From the NCBI RefSeq assembly GCF_008801835.1, contig NZ_VZOW01000047.1:1-39189 (forward strand): DNA of 39,189 bases. Direction: 5' to 3'. The position numbers were made by a program, and so were the translations under genes. The notes beneath the pieces are model-generated. The model was not told the DNA's origin, ran no database searches, and saw only the letters and a program-made list of their open reading frames with translations. This stretch comes from Cupriavidus pauculus (GTDB lineage: Bacteria; Pseudomonadota; Gammaproteobacteria; Burkholderiales; Burkholderiaceae). Below, piece after piece: positions 7,647 through 16,899 of the stretch. Every line of letters begins with the position of its first letter. Position 1 is the first letter of the stretch.

Positions 7647-8801
7647 ATGAATGATCTCGTCAACCTGCTCGACCTCGACGCGGACGCGCTCACCGCTTAT
7701 TGCGGCGAGCTCGGCGAGAAGCCTTTCCGTGCGCGGCAGTTGCAACGCTGGATCCACCAGTTCGGCGCCAGCCGCTTCGACGCCATGTCGGATCTCGCCA
7801 AGTCGCTGCGCGAAAAGCTTGCGACGCGCGCCGAGATCCGTGCGCCTGCCGTCATCACCGACAACCTGTCGGCCGATGGCACGCGCAAATGGCTGATCGA
7901 CGTTGGCGCCGGAAATGCCGTGGAAACGGTGTACATCCCCGAGGAAACGCGCGGCACGCTGTGCGTTTCGTCCCAGGCGGGATGCGCCGTCAATTGCCGA
8001 TTCTGCTCGACTGGCAAGCAGGGCTTCTCCCGCAACCTGTCGACCGGCGAAATCATCGGTCAGCTCTGGATGGCCGAATTCGCGATGCGCACCCAGCTGG
8101 GCCGTGGCCCGAAGGACGACCGCGTCATCTCCAATGTGGTGATGATGGGCATGGGCGAGCCGCTGCTCAATTACGATGCAGTCGTGCCGGCCATGCGGCT
8201 GATGCTCGACGACAACGCCTACGGCTTGTCGCGCCGTCGCGTCACGCTTTCCACGTCGGGCGTGGTGCCGATGATGGACCGCCTGTCGAAGGACCTGCCG
8301 GTGGCGCTGGCCGTATCGCTGCACGCGTCGAACGATGCATTGCGCGACGTGCTGGTTCCGCTCAATCGCAAATATCCGCTGGCCGAATTGATGGCGGCAT
8401 GCCGTCGCTATCTGGAATTCGCGCCGCGCGATTTCGTTACATTCGAATATTGCATGCTCGACGGCGTCAACGACACCGTCGAGCATGCGCGGGAACTGTT
8501 GAAGTTGGTGGCCGATGTGCCATGCAAGTTCAACCTGATCCCATTCAATCCGTTCCCGGAATCCGGTCTGAAGCGCTCGAATAACGAGCAGATCCGCCGC
8601 TTCGCCCAGGTGCTGTTGGATGCGGGCATCGTCACCACGATCCGCAAGACCCGCGGCGACGATATCGACGCCGCCTGCGGGCAACTGGCTGGCGAGGTCA
8701 TGGATCGAACCCGGCTTGCCGAGCGCGGCAAGTTCGGCAAGATCACGCCGCTGGTTCCGGTCGCGGCTAGTCCCGCTCGAAAAGAGGCCCGTCCTGCATG
8801 A
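7647..8801 (+). CDS. rlmN: Dual-specificity 23S rRNA/tRNA adenine-C2 methyltransferase RlmN
   Basis: This radical-SAM enzyme methylates C2 of A2503 in 23S rRNA and A37 in some tRNAs, which affects decoding fidelity. The 384-aa protein has the radical-SAM cluster motif CxxxCxxC (Cys 113, 117 and 120, in AGCAVNCRFCSTGKQGF), the MGMGEPLLNYD motif, and the C-terminal DAACGQL with the Cys that forms the methyl-transfer intermediate. An in-frame TTG at 7623 would add eight residues; ATG 7647 (MNDLVNLLDLD) matches the usual family start better. The stop overlaps the pilW ATG (ATGA at 8798). Confidence 0.95.
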   Translation: MNDLVNLLDLDADALTAYCGELGEKPFRARQLQRWIHQFGASRFDAMSDLAKSLREKLATRAEIRAPAVITDNLSADGTRKWLIDVGAGNAVETVYIPEETRGTLCVSSQAGCAVNCRFCSTGKQGFSRNLSTGEIIGQLWMAEFAMRTQLGRGPKDDRVISNVVMMGMGEPLLNYDAVVPAMRLMLDDNAYGLSRRRVTLSTSGVVPMMDRLSKDLPVALAVSLHASNDALRDVLVPLNRKYPLAELMAACRRYLEFAPRDFVTFEYCMLDGVNDTVEHARELLKLVADVPCKFNLIPFNPFPESGLKRSNNEQIRRFAQVLLDAGIVTTIRKTRGDDIDAACGQLAGEVMDRTRLAERGKFGKITPLVPVAASPARKEARPA

Positions 8802-9577
8802 CTCGTCTGATAGTCGCTGCCCTCACAGGGCTGTTGATGCTGTCCGCCTGTACGTTGCCCAGCGCACCGACGCAGGACATCAAGACTGCCTCCGATCAGA
8901 CCAGCGCAAATAAACGCGCCGCCATCCGTTTGCGTCTTGCTACGCAGTACCTCGAGGCGCGTCAGTATCCGGTGGCGCTTGACGAGGTCAAGCAGGCCAT
9001 CAGCATCGATCCCACCAACGTGGATGCCTATCACGTCCGCGCCCTGATCTACATGGGCATGAACGAGAGCGCGCTGGCCGAGGACAGCTTCCGCACGGCG
9101 CTGAACATGCGTGCGAACGATCCCGATGTGCTCAACAACTACGGCTGGTTTCTGTGTCAGACCAACCGCTACGCGGACGGCAAGGCGACATTGCAGCGCG
9201 CCGTGCAAGCGCCGTCGGTCAATGGGCCGGTGAAGCCGCTGACAAATCTTGGCGCCTGCGAGATGCGCAACGGCGATCTGGCGGGCGCGGAAAAGAGCCT
9301 GCAGGCGGCCTACGGTTACGACCGCAACGATCCCACGGTGATCATGGGGCTCGCACAACTGAACTATCAACGCGGGGACATGGCGCAGGCCAAACAATAT
9401 GTCGGTCGCGTCAACGGCAGCCGTTTTGTCAACGCGCAATCCCTCTGGCTGGGCGCGCGCATTGCTCATCGGCAGGGCGACGCCCAGACGCAGAGCGCGA
9501 TGATCGCGGAACTGCGCAATCGGTTTCCCGATTCTCGTGAGCTGACAGCATACGAAAGAGGAGCTTGGGATGAGTGA
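8798..9577 (+). CDS. pilW: Type IV pilus biogenesis/stability lipoprotein PilW (PilF)
   Basis: This is a TPR pilotin-type lipoprotein that supports outer-membrane assembly of the PilQ secretin. The 259-aa protein starts with a lipoprotein signal peptide (LLMLSACTLPS, lipid-anchored Cys near residue 18). Several tetratricopeptide repeats follow, for example AIRLRLATQYLEARQYPVALDEV, VDAYHVRALIYMGMNESALAEDSF and VLNNYGWFLCQTNRYADGKATL. The start overlaps rlmN by 4 bp and the end overlaps rodZ by 8 bp, so the three are translationally coupled. The rlmN-pilF-rodZ order is conserved in many proteobacteria. Confidence 0.9.
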   Translation: MTRLIVAALTGLLMLSACTLPSAPTQDIKTASDQTSANKRAAIRLRLATQYLEARQYPVALDEVKQAISIDPTNVDAYHVRALIYMGMNESALAEDSFRTALNMRANDPDVLNNYGWFLCQTNRYADGKATLQRAVQAPSVNGPVKPLTNLGACEMRNGDLAGAEKSLQAAYGYDRNDPTVIMGLAQLNYQRGDMAQAKQYVGRVNGSRFVNAQSLWLGARIAHRQGDAQTQSAMIAELRNRFPDSRELTAYERGAWDE

Positions 9578-10616
9578 TCAAGAGCGCGCCGAAAGCCAGG
9601 CTACAACGACGACATTCGTCGGCGGCGGCGCGGCACGAGACTCCGACCGCGAGGCCGTGGCCCGCGAAATCGGGGCACAGCTGAAGGATGGTCGGGAAGC
9701 GCAACGCCTGTCGCTCGAGGATGTCAGCGCACGGCTGAAGGTGTCGCCGAGCAAGCTTGTGGCGATCGAGGCCGGCGATGTGTCGAGCCTGGCCGATGTG
9801 ACGTTTGCCAAAGGCGTGATGCGCGCCTATGCACGTACGCTGCAAATCGATATCGACAATCTGCTGGGGCGTTATCACGCGCAGGCGCAGGCCATGCCCG
9901 TGACCGGCATCACGCGACGGCACGAGGGCGCGATCAACCAGGCGTTCGACGATCGCAAGCGGTTCGGTTCCAAGGGCGGCGGGGCGGGTGGCCGTTGGCT
10001 CTGGCTGGTGTGCGTCGTGGCGTTGGTGGGGGCTGGCGCATATTTTGGCTTCGATCGCGCGAAGGCGTGGTTTGACGAGGCGCGCAACAGTGCCGCGGCG
10101 CCTGCTGCCGTCGTAGCGGCGGGGCCGGCCGAGGACCCCGCTACGCGGCAGAGCAATGGCGACGGCACGATCACCGCCGCATTGCCGCCGGTGATGGCCG
10201 GTAACGATTCGCCGGCACCTTCGGAAGCCGTTCCGGCCTCGGCCGCGCCCGCGCCAGCGGAAATGCCGCTGGCCACGGGCGGAGCGCTGGCGCCGGCCCA
10301 ATCCCCGGCACCGGCTCAATCTCCGGCGCCCGCCGTATCAAAAAATTCTTCCGGTGCTACGCCTCCGTCGGGCGACAGCGCTGTTCAAATCCGTTTTGCC
10401 GCCGACAGTTGGTACGAAGTGCGTGACCGTACCGGCAAGGTCATTCTTGGCGGAACGGCGAAGGCTGGCGACACCGTATCGTCCAGCGGCGCGGGGGGGC
10501 CGTACAAGGTCGTCCTCGGTAACGTGAAAGGCGTGGAATCCGTGGCGCACAATGGCGCGCCCGTCGACTTCCAGTCCGCCAACCGGAATAACGTGGCGCG
10601 CCTGACCCTGCAGTAG
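9570..10616 (+). CDS. rodZ: RodZ-like cytoskeletal protein (HTH, TM, DUF4115)
   Basis: This membrane protein links MreB to the wall-elongation machinery and sets rod shape. The 348-aa protein has a cytoplasmic Xre-type helix-turn-helix at about residues 30-100 (GAQLKDGREAQRLSLEDVSARLKVS). One transmembrane segment follows near 142-160 (RWLWLVCVVALVGAGAYFGF). A low-complexity Ala/Pro linker includes a repeated APAQSP unit. The periplasmic DUF4115 domain spans about 270-348 (VQIRFAADSWYEVRDRTGKV). It begins inside the end of pilW and is followed by ispG after about 50 bp. Confidence 0.93.
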   Translation: MSDQERAESQATTTTFVGGGAARDSDREAVAREIGAQLKDGREAQRLSLEDVSARLKVSPSKLVAIEAGDVSSLADVTFAKGVMRAYARTLQIDIDNLLGRYHAQAQAMPVTGITRRHEGAINQAFDDRKRFGSKGGGAGGRWLWLVCVVALVGAGAYFGFDRAKAWFDEARNSAAAPAAVVAAGPAEDPATRQSNGDGTITAALPPVMAGNDSPAPSEAVPASAAPAPAEMPLATGGALAPAQSPAPAQSPAPAVSKNSSGATPPSGDSAVQIRFAADSWYEVRDRTGKVILGGTAKAGDTVSSSGAGGPYKVVLGNVKGVESVAHNGAPVDFQSANRNNVARLTLQ

Positions 10617-10666
10617 CGTGGGCCGTGGCAGCGCAGTCAACCATGCTTGATGAAGGTGGTAATGCA

Positions 10667-11959
10667 ATGAATCAGAACGTTTCCCAGCCGGTCATTCCGG
10701 GTCCGCTGCCGCGTCGCGTATCGCGCAAGGCCAGCGTCGTTTGGGGCGATAACGTCGTGACGATCGGTGGCGGTGCGCCGGTGCGCGTGCAGTCGATGAC
10801 GAACACCGATACGGTCGACGCGATCGGCACGGCCATCCAGATCAAGGAACTGGCGCGTGCCGGGTCCGAGATCGTCCGCATCACCGTGAACACGCCGGAG
10901 GCCGCGGCGGCCGTTCCCGCGATTCGCGAGCAACTCGACCGCATGGGCGTGAATGTTCCGCTGGTGGGCGATTTCCACTACAACGGCCATACGCTGCTGC
11001 ACGATTTTCCCGAGTGCGCGCAGGCCTTGTCGAAGTACCGCATCAACCCCGGCAACGTCGGCAAGGGCGCCAAGCGCGACAAACAGTTTGCCGAGATGAT
11101 CGAGATGGCTTGCCGCTATGACAAGGCCGTCCGCATCGGCGTGAACTGGGGCAGCCTGGATCAGGAATTGCTCGCCCGCATCATGGACGAAAACGCCAAT
11201 CGCGCGACGCCATGGCCGGCGCAAAACGTGATGATCGAGGCGCTGATCACCTCGGCGATCGAATCCGCGCAGAAGGCCGAGGAAATCGGCCTGCCTGGCA
11301 ACCAGATCATTCTGTCGTGCAAGGTTTCGCAAGTGCAGGACCTGATCGCGGTATATCGCGAACTGTCACGCCGTTGCGAATACGCGCTGCACCTGGGCCT
11401 GACAGAGGCCGGGATGGGCAGCAAGGGCATCGTTGCATCGACTGCCGCGTTGTCGGTGCTGATGCAGGAAGGCATCGGCGACACCATCCGTATTTCGCTG
11501 ACACCCGAACCGGGCGCGCCGCGCGAGAAGGAAGTCTACGTCGGCCAGGAAATCCTGCAGACGATGGGGCTGCGCAATTTCACCCCAATGGTCATCGCAT
11601 GTCCCGGCTGCGGCCGGACTACCAGTACGACCTTCCAGGAACTGGCCGCGAGCATCCAGTCGTACCTGCGCGAGCAGATGCCGGTCTGGAAGAATGCCTA
11701 TCCAGGCGTCGAGGAAATGGATGTGGCCGTGATGGGCTGCATCGTCAACGGTCCGGGCGAAAGCAAGCACGCGAATATCGGTATTTCCCTGCCCGGATCG
11801 GGCGAATCGCCGGCGGCGCCGGTATTCGTCGACGGGGTCAAGGTCAAGACGCTGCGCGGCGACAATATTGCCCAGGAATTCCAGGCGATCGTGGACGAGT
11901 ATGTCCGCTCGCACTATGGCCCGGGCGCGAAACAGGCAACACAGCAAGCAGTGGCCTGA
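10667..11959 (+). CDS. ispG: 4-hydroxy-3-methylbut-2-en-1-yl diphosphate synthase IspG (GcpE)
   Basis: This [4Fe-4S] enzyme of the MEP isoprenoid pathway converts methylerythritol cyclodiphosphate to HMBPP. The N-terminal TIM-barrel motif is VRVQSMTNTDT. The C-terminal cluster cysteines lie in ACPGCGRTT and in GCIVNGPGESKHANIGIS. ATG 10667 (430 aa) has GAAGGTGG upstream. In-frame ATG 10643 and GTG 10625 would add 8 and 14 residues and cannot be excluded. It belongs to the conserved rodZ-ispG-hisS block. Confidence 0.95.
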   Translation: MNQNVSQPVIPGPLPRRVSRKASVVWGDNVVTIGGGAPVRVQSMTNTDTVDAIGTAIQIKELARAGSEIVRITVNTPEAAAAVPAIREQLDRMGVNVPLVGDFHYNGHTLLHDFPECAQALSKYRINPGNVGKGAKRDKQFAEMIEMACRYDKAVRIGVNWGSLDQELLARIMDENANRATPWPAQNVMIEALITSAIESAQKAEEIGLPGNQIILSCKVSQVQDLIAVYRELSRRCEYALHLGLTEAGMGSKGIVASTAALSVLMQEGIGDTIRISLTPEPGAPREKEVYVGQEILQTMGLRNFTPMVIACPGCGRTTSTTFQELAASIQSYLREQMPVWKNAYPGVEEMDVAVMGCIVNGPGESKHANIGISLPGSGESPAAPVFVDGVKVKTLRGDNIAQEFQAIVDEYVRSHYGPGAKQATQQAVA

Positions 11960-11999
11960 GCGCATGCGCTTGGGAGGCACTGGAATCAACGACGAAAAC

Positions 12000-13352
12000 A
12001 TGAGCGAAGACAAGACGAAGGCCGCAAAGGCACTGCAGGGCGTGAAGGGCATGAACGACATGCTGCCCGCCGACGCCCCGTTGTGGGAAATGTTCGAGAA
12101 CGCCGCGCGCAGCATGCTGCGCGCCTATGGTTATCAACAAATCCGCACGCCGATCGTCGAGCATACCCAGCTGTTTGTCCGTGGCATTGGCGAGGTGACG
12201 GACATCGTCGAGAAGGAAATGTATTCCTTCACCGATTCGCTGAACGGCGAGAATCTGACGCTGCGCCCGGAAGGGACGGCGGCCGCGGTGCGTTCGATCA
12301 TCGAGCACAACCTGCTGTACGACGGCCCGAAGCGGCTGTGGTACACGGGGCCGATGTTCCGGCATGAAAAGCCGCAGCGCGGCCGCTATCGTCAGTTTCA
12401 CCAACTCGGTGCGGAAGCGCTTGGCTTTGCGGGCCCGGATGTCGATGCCGAAATCATCCTGATGTGTCAACGCCTGTGGGACGACCTGGGCCTGACCAAC
12501 GTCCGCCTGGAGTTGAATTCGCTGGGGCAGGCGCACGAACGCGCGGCGCACCGCGAGGAACTGATCAAGTATCTCGAGGGCTTCCAGGACATTCTCGATG
12601 AAGACGGCAAGCGACGTCTGTACACCAATCCGCTGCGGGTGCTGGACACCAAGAATCCGGCGCTGCAGGAGATGGCGGCCAACGCCCCCAAGCTGATCGA
12701 TTTCCTCGGTGAGGAGTCGCTCGCGCATTTCGACGGCGTGCAGCGCATCCTCAAGGCCAACAACATCCCGTTCAAGATCAACCCGCGTCTCGTGCGCGGC
12801 CTCGATTACTACAACCTGACGGTGTTCGAGTGGATCACCGACAAGCTTGGCGCGCAGGGCACGATCGCTGGCGGCGGCCGCTACGATCCGCTGATCCAGC
12901 AGATGGGCGGCAAGCCGACGCCAGCCTGTGGCTGGGCAATGGGTATCGAGCGGATCATCGAACTGATCCGCGAGGAGAAGTTGACGCCGGAAGCGCCGGG
13001 GTGCGACATCTATATGGTCCACCAAGGCGAGGCGGCTAGCCTGCAGGCGATGATCGCGGCGGAACGTCTGCGCGACGCGGGTCTGGACGTGGTGCTTCAC
13101 GCCACGCCCGACGGCAAGAGCGGCAGTTTCAAGTCGCAGATGAAACGCGCGGACGCAAGCGGCGCTTCCTTTGCCGTTATCATTGGCGAGGACGAAATCG
13201 CGGCGGGCACGGTGCAGGTCAAGCAACTGCGCAGCGGCAATGCCGCTGAAGGCGGTCCGCAGACAAGTGTGCCGGCGGAAAACGTGGTCGACTTCATCAT
13301 CGATGCAATGGTCGACCAGATCGAGTCTGACGACGAGGACGACGAGCAATAA
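12000..13352 (+). CDS. hisS: Histidine--tRNA ligase
   Basis: This class II aminoacyl-tRNA synthetase charges tRNA-His. The 450-aa protein shows GVKGMNDMLP at the start, motif 2 with PMFRHEKPQRGRYRQFHQ, the histidine-specific LVRGLDYYNLTVFEW, motif 3 around GGRYDPLIQQMGG and GWAMGIERI, and a C-terminal anticodon-binding domain (about 345-440). The frame opens further upstream inside ispG, but MSEDKTKAAK at 12000 is the natural start. No good Shine-Dalgarno is close; GGGAGG lies about 25 bp upstream. The C terminus is unusually acidic (SDDEDDEQ). Confidence 0.95.
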   Translation: MSEDKTKAAKALQGVKGMNDMLPADAPLWEMFENAARSMLRAYGYQQIRTPIVEHTQLFVRGIGEVTDIVEKEMYSFTDSLNGENLTLRPEGTAAAVRSIIEHNLLYDGPKRLWYTGPMFRHEKPQRGRYRQFHQLGAEALGFAGPDVDAEIILMCQRLWDDLGLTNVRLELNSLGQAHERAAHREELIKYLEGFQDILDEDGKRRLYTNPLRVLDTKNPALQEMAANAPKLIDFLGEESLAHFDGVQRILKANNIPFKINPRLVRGLDYYNLTVFEWITDKLGAQGTIAGGGRYDPLIQQMGGKPTPACGWAMGIERIIELIREEKLTPEAPGCDIYMVHQGEAASLQAMIAAERLRDAGLDVVLHATPDGKSGSFKSQMKRADASGASFAVIIGEDEIAAGTVQVKQLRSGNAAEGGPQTSVPAENVVDFIIDAMVDQIESDDEDDEQ

Positions 13353-13374
13353 CGCTTTCGTCGATATCAAGTTC

Positions 13375-13406
13375 CACGGCCGCTGCCGTCACCGGAAGCG
13401 GCCGTG
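13375..13406 (+). terminator. Strong stem-loop between hisS and yfgM
   Basis: A perfect 10-bp stem (13375-13384 with 13397-13406, CACGGCCGCT/AGCGGCCGTG) and a 12-nt loop lie in the 87-bp gap. The bases that follow, TCAATTTC, are only weakly T-rich. It may be a partial terminator or an mRNA-processing or stability element rather than a full stop. Confidence 0.35.
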
Positions 13407-13439
13407 TCAATTTCAACCAATGCGGGTAGCTGCCTCGAC

Positions 13440-14069
13440 ATGGCTTACGATCTAGAAGAACAGGAACAGCTGGAAAGTCTCAAGGCCTGGTGGAACCAGT
13501 ACGGAAATACTGTCACCTGGGCGTTGATTGTGGTGTTGCTCGCTCTGGCAGGGTGGTTGGGCTGGAAGTACTGGCAGCGCACGCAGGCCGCCGATGCTGC
13601 CGTCCTGTACGAGCAGGTGACAAAGGCCGCGGAGTCGCGCGATGCCGAGCGCGTCAAGCGCGCCGCCACCGATCTCGAGGAGAAGTTCGGCCGCACGGCG
13701 TATGGCCCGATGAGCGCGCTGACTGCAGCCAAGGTGCTGTACGACGCAGGTGATCTGGCTGGCGCCAAGACCCAGCTGCAGTGGGTGATCGATCATGGCG
13801 ATGATAACTACGCGCCTTTGGCCCGCGTGCGCCTGGCCGGTGTGCTGCTCGACGAGAAAGCGTACGACCAGGGCCTGGCGCTGCTGAAGGACGAGCCTGC
13901 GCAATACGCGGGACTGTTCGCGGATCGTCGCGGCGATCTGCTTGCCGCGCAGGACAAGCGCGAAGACGCACGTGCGGCTTATCGCCGCGCACTGGAAAAG
14001 CTCGGCGCGGGCGAGGCTGGCATGCGCCAGATCATCCAGTTCAAGCTCGACGCATTGGGCACCGCTTGA
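13440..14069 (+). CDS. yfgM: YfgM-like ancillary SecYEG translocon subunit (TPR, membrane-anchored)
   Basis: This 209-aa protein has a short cytoplasmic start (MAYDLEEQEQLESLKAWW), one transmembrane helix at about residues 24-44 (TVTWALIVVLLALAGWLGWKY) and a periplasmic TPR-like domain. This is the YfgM/UPF0070 architecture. In E. coli YfgM associates with SecYEG and PpiD and links the translocon to periplasmic chaperones. The upstream in-frame GTG at 13404 is possible, but MAYDLEEQEQ is the common family start. It lies between hisS and bamB as in E. coli. Confidence 0.9.
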   Translation: MAYDLEEQEQLESLKAWWNQYGNTVTWALIVVLLALAGWLGWKYWQRTQAADAAVLYEQVTKAAESRDAERVKRAATDLEEKFGRTAYGPMSALTAAKVLYDAGDLAGAKTQLQWVIDHGDDNYAPLARVRLAGVLLDEKAYDQGLALLKDEPAQYAGLFADRRGDLLAAQDKREDARAAYRRALEKLGAGEAGMRQIIQFKLDALGTA

Positions 14070-14110
14070 GCGGGTTGCCGACCTTATTCAAATATTCAGG
14101 ACCGCTTCCT

Positions 14111-15262
14111 ATGACGTCATTGCTTCGTACAGCCGCTTCGCGCACGCTTCTGGCCGGGGCCTGTCTCGGCCTGCTGGCCGGTTGCTCGCTGTTCAGCAAG
14201 GAAAACAAGCACAAGCCCACCGAGTTGAAGCCGGTTTCCGCCACCTTGTCGGTCAAGCAGGCGTGGAAGGCCGATGTGGGCAAAAGCGGCCCGTATGTCA
14301 TGGCGCCCGTGGCGGCCGGCAACGCTGTTTTCGTATCGGCTAAAAACGGTTCGGTCATGGCGCTTGACGCCGCCAGCGGGCAGACGCTCTGGAAGGCGAA
14401 GACCGATCTCGACCTGACGTCCGGCCCCGGTTCGGATGGCGATATCACCGCGGTGGCGGGCGAAAAGGGCGCGATCTACGCGTTCGACAAGAGCGGCAAG
14501 CAGCTCTGGAAGAAGCAGGTCAACGGCGAAGTGCTGTCGGCCCCGCTGGTTGGCAACGGCCTTGTGATCGTGCGGACCACCGATACGCGTGTCATTGGGC
14601 TGGACGCAGGCTCCGGCGATCGCCGCTGGATCTACCAGCGTTCCCAGACGCCGCTGAACCTCCGTGCCGCGATGGGCATGGTGTTCGCCGGCGACGGCGT
14701 CGTCATGGGCTTTCCGGGCGGCAAGCTCGGTGTGCTGGCGCCGGGCAATGGCGTGCTGCGGTGGGAAAGCACGGTTTCGTACCCCAAGGGTGTGTCCGAA
14801 ATCGAGCGCCTGAACGATGTGACCGGCGTTCCCGCGGTGTTGGGTCGGCAGGTTTGCGCCACGACCTTCCAGGGTCGGGTATCGTGTCTGGAACTTGCCA
14901 ATGGTCAGCCGCAGTGGGGCAAGGATTTTTCCTCGCCCGCCGGTCTGGCCCAGGACGAAACTTCGCTGTTTGCCAGCGACGAGTCGTCGACGGTCTTCTC
15001 GTTCGATCGCCAGAACGGCAACGAGCGCTGGAAGAATACCGATCTGCGCTACCGTAACCTTGGCGCGCCGGCTACGGTGGGCCGCTCGGTGGTGGTGGGC
15101 GACTACGAAGGCTTTGTCCACTTTCTTTCGCGGGAAGACGGCACGATCCTGGCGCGGATGAAGACCGACGGCAGTGCCATCAGTGCCGCACCCGTCACGG
15201 CAGGTCAGACGCTGGTGGTCCAGACCCGCGACGGCGATGTCTACGGCTTCGTGCCGAACTGA
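14111..15262 (+). CDS. bamB: Outer membrane protein assembly factor BamB
   Basis: This lipoprotein of the BAM complex is an eight-bladed beta-propeller that helps BamA insert beta-barrel proteins. The 383-aa protein has a lipoprotein signal (LLAGACLGLLAGCSLFSK, lipidated Cys near residue 26). PQQ-like repeats with the signature A-x-D-x2-x-G-x2-x-W follow: VMALDAASGQTLWKAK, IYAFDKSGKQLWKKQ, VIGLDAGSGDRRWIYQ, VSCLELANGQPQWGKD and VFSFDRQNGNERWKNT. ATG 14111 is chosen because it directly precedes the signal peptide; the frame is open to 14066, overlapping yfgM. Confidence 0.95.
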   Translation: MTSLLRTAASRTLLAGACLGLLAGCSLFSKENKHKPTELKPVSATLSVKQAWKADVGKSGPYVMAPVAAGNAVFVSAKNGSVMALDAASGQTLWKAKTDLDLTSGPGSDGDITAVAGEKGAIYAFDKSGKQLWKKQVNGEVLSAPLVGNGLVIVRTTDTRVIGLDAGSGDRRWIYQRSQTPLNLRAAMGMVFAGDGVVMGFPGGKLGVLAPGNGVLRWESTVSYPKGVSEIERLNDVTGVPAVLGRQVCATTFQGRVSCLELANGQPQWGKDFSSPAGLAQDETSLFASDESSTVFSFDRQNGNERWKNTDLRYRNLGAPATVGRSVVVGDYEGFVHFLSREDGTILARMKTDGSAISAAPVTAGQTLVVQTRDGDVYGFVPN

Positions 15263-15280
15263 TCGCCAACGCACGCAAGC

Positions 15281-15307
15281 CCGCCCGTGCCCCTGTCGCA
15301 TGGGCGG
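15281..15307 (+). terminator. Possible stem-loop after bamB
   Basis: A 9-bp stem with one G-T pair (15281-15289 with 15299-15307, CCGCCCGTG/CATGGGCGG) lies 18 bp after the bamB stop. There is no T tract, so it is at best a weak terminator. The remaining 175 bp before der hold nothing I recognise. Confidence 0.3.
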
Positions 15308-15483
15308 TGCCAATCCGGTAGCATGATCCCTGGTCGTGCCAACAACAGCGGATTGGGGTAGATGCCCCGCATCCGCCCGACAGGAAAAGAGGCCAGTGGC
15401 GCTGAGCACATTGGTTGTCGGATCAACATGACTCCGGAGTTGCTGGGGGACGGCGCGAGCCGCCCCCTGTTTCCGTTTATCGC

Positions 15484-16827
15484 ATGAAACCAGTTATCGC
15501 ACTCGTCGGCCGGCCCAATGTGGGCAAGTCGACGCTATTCAATCGCATGACCCGCTCGCGCGACGCCCTCGTCGCCGACTTGCCGGGCCTGACGCGCGAC
15601 CGCCATTACGGCGAGGGGCGCATCGGCGATCGTCCGTTCATTGTTATCGATACCGGCGGCTTCGAGCCGGTCGCCAAGGACGGGATCGTCGCCGAAATGG
15701 CCAAACAGACGCGCCAGGCGGTGGTCGAGGCGGATGTCGTCATCTTCCTGGTGGACGGCCGCCTGGGCCTGGCGCCGCAGGACCGCGTGATCGCCGATTA
15801 CCTCCGTAAAACGGGGCGTCGCATAATGCTAGCCGTCAACAAGGCGGAAGGAATGAAGTACACGTCGGTGGCGGCGGACTTCTACGAACTCGGCATGGGC
15901 GACCCCTATGCGATTTCGTCCACGCACGGCGACGGCGTGCGCGAACTGGTCGACGAGGCGCTGGAACTGGCGGTTCAGGAGCGGCCGGAGCTGGCCGAAG
16001 AGAGCGCGGCCGACCAGCGCGGCACCAAGATCGCCATCGTCGGACGGCCCAACGTCGGCAAGTCCACGCTGGTCAATACGCTGATCGGCGAAGAGCGTGT
16101 GATTGCGTTCGACATGCCGGGTACCACTCGCGATGCGATCTACGTCGAGTTCGAACGCGGTGGCCGGCCTTATACGCTGATCGATACGGCCGGGTTGCGC
16201 AAGCGCGGGAAAGTGTTCGAAGCGATCGAGAAATTTTCGGTGGTGAAGACGCTCCAGTCGATCGCGGATGCCAACGTCGTGGTGCTGTTGCTCGATGCCC
16301 AACAGGACATTTCCGAGCAGGATGCGCATATCGCCGGGTTTATCGTCGAATCGGGCCGTGCATTGGTGGTTGGCGTCAACAAGTGGGATGGCCTGGATGG
16401 CCATCAGCGCGACCGCGTCAAGCATGATCTCGAGCGCAAGCTGCAGTTTCTGAGTTTCGCGAATTTCCACTTTGTGTCGGCGAAGGAACGCACCGGCATC
16501 GGCGCATTGTTCCGCTCGATCGACGACGCGTTCGCGGCGGCGATGGTCAAGTTGCCGACGCCCCAGTTGACGCGCGTCCTGCAGGAAGCGGTGGAGTTCC
16601 AGCAGCCCAAGCGTGCGGGCGTGTCGCGGCCGAAGCTGCGCTACGCGCACCAGGGTGGATCCAACCCGCCGATCGTTGTGATCCATGGCAACGGTCTGCA
16701 GAACATCACCGACAGCTACAAGCGTTATCTGGAAAACCGCTTCCGCGAGGCGTTCAAACTCAAGGGCACACCGTTGCGCATCGAATTCCGTACGAACAAA
16801 AACCCGTATGCCGAATCGAAGGATTGA
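15484..16827 (+). CDS. der: Ribosome biogenesis GTPase Der (EngA)
   Basis: This essential double GTPase acts in 50S subunit assembly. The 447-aa protein has two tandem G domains. G1 motifs are LVGRPNVGKSTLFNRM (about residue 6) and IVGRPNVGKSTLVNTL (about 186). DTGGFEP and DTAGLRKRG are the G3 motifs, and NKAEG and NKWDG are the G4 motifs. A C-terminal KH-like domain ends RIEFRTNKNPY. ATG 15484 begins directly at the first G domain. An in-frame TTG at 15415 would add 23 unrelated residues. It follows bamB, as in many proteobacteria. Confidence 0.96.
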   Translation: MKPVIALVGRPNVGKSTLFNRMTRSRDALVADLPGLTRDRHYGEGRIGDRPFIVIDTGGFEPVAKDGIVAEMAKQTRQAVVEADVVIFLVDGRLGLAPQDRVIADYLRKTGRRIMLAVNKAEGMKYTSVAADFYELGMGDPYAISSTHGDGVRELVDEALELAVQERPELAEESAADQRGTKIAIVGRPNVGKSTLVNTLIGEERVIAFDMPGTTRDAIYVEFERGGRPYTLIDTAGLRKRGKVFEAIEKFSVVKTLQSIADANVVVLLLDAQQDISEQDAHIAGFIVESGRALVVGVNKWDGLDGHQRDRVKHDLERKLQFLSFANFHFVSAKERTGIGALFRSIDDAFAAAMVKLPTPQLTRVLQEAVEFQQPKRAGVSRPKLRYAHQGGSNPPIVVIHGNGLQNITDSYKRYLENRFREAFKLKGTPLRIEFRTNKNPYAESKD

Positions 16828-16863
16828 GCCAAAAAGGTGCCGTTCCTTGCGACCAAGTTTCGT

Positions 16864-16892
16864 TTGCGTTCGTTTGGAACTGAGGCTAAATT
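16864..16892 (+). promoter_or_regulatory. Candidate hfq promoter
   Basis: TTGCGT (3 of 6), a 17-bp spacer and TAAATT (4 of 6) lie in the 211-bp der-hfq gap. If real, the hfq transcript would start near 16899 with a leader of about 140 nt containing three hairpins. Confidence 0.3.
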
Positions 16893-16899
16893 CACGGTA

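Noticed and set aside
10230..10345. Short repeated APAQSP unit in rodZ as a possible variable repeat
   Set aside because: Only two to three imperfect copies in a low-complexity Ala/Pro linker that is normal for RodZ.
11844..13370. 508-codon minus-strand frame across hisS
   Set aside because: Antisense shadow of hisS; no recognisable domain and no promoter or ribosome-binding site.
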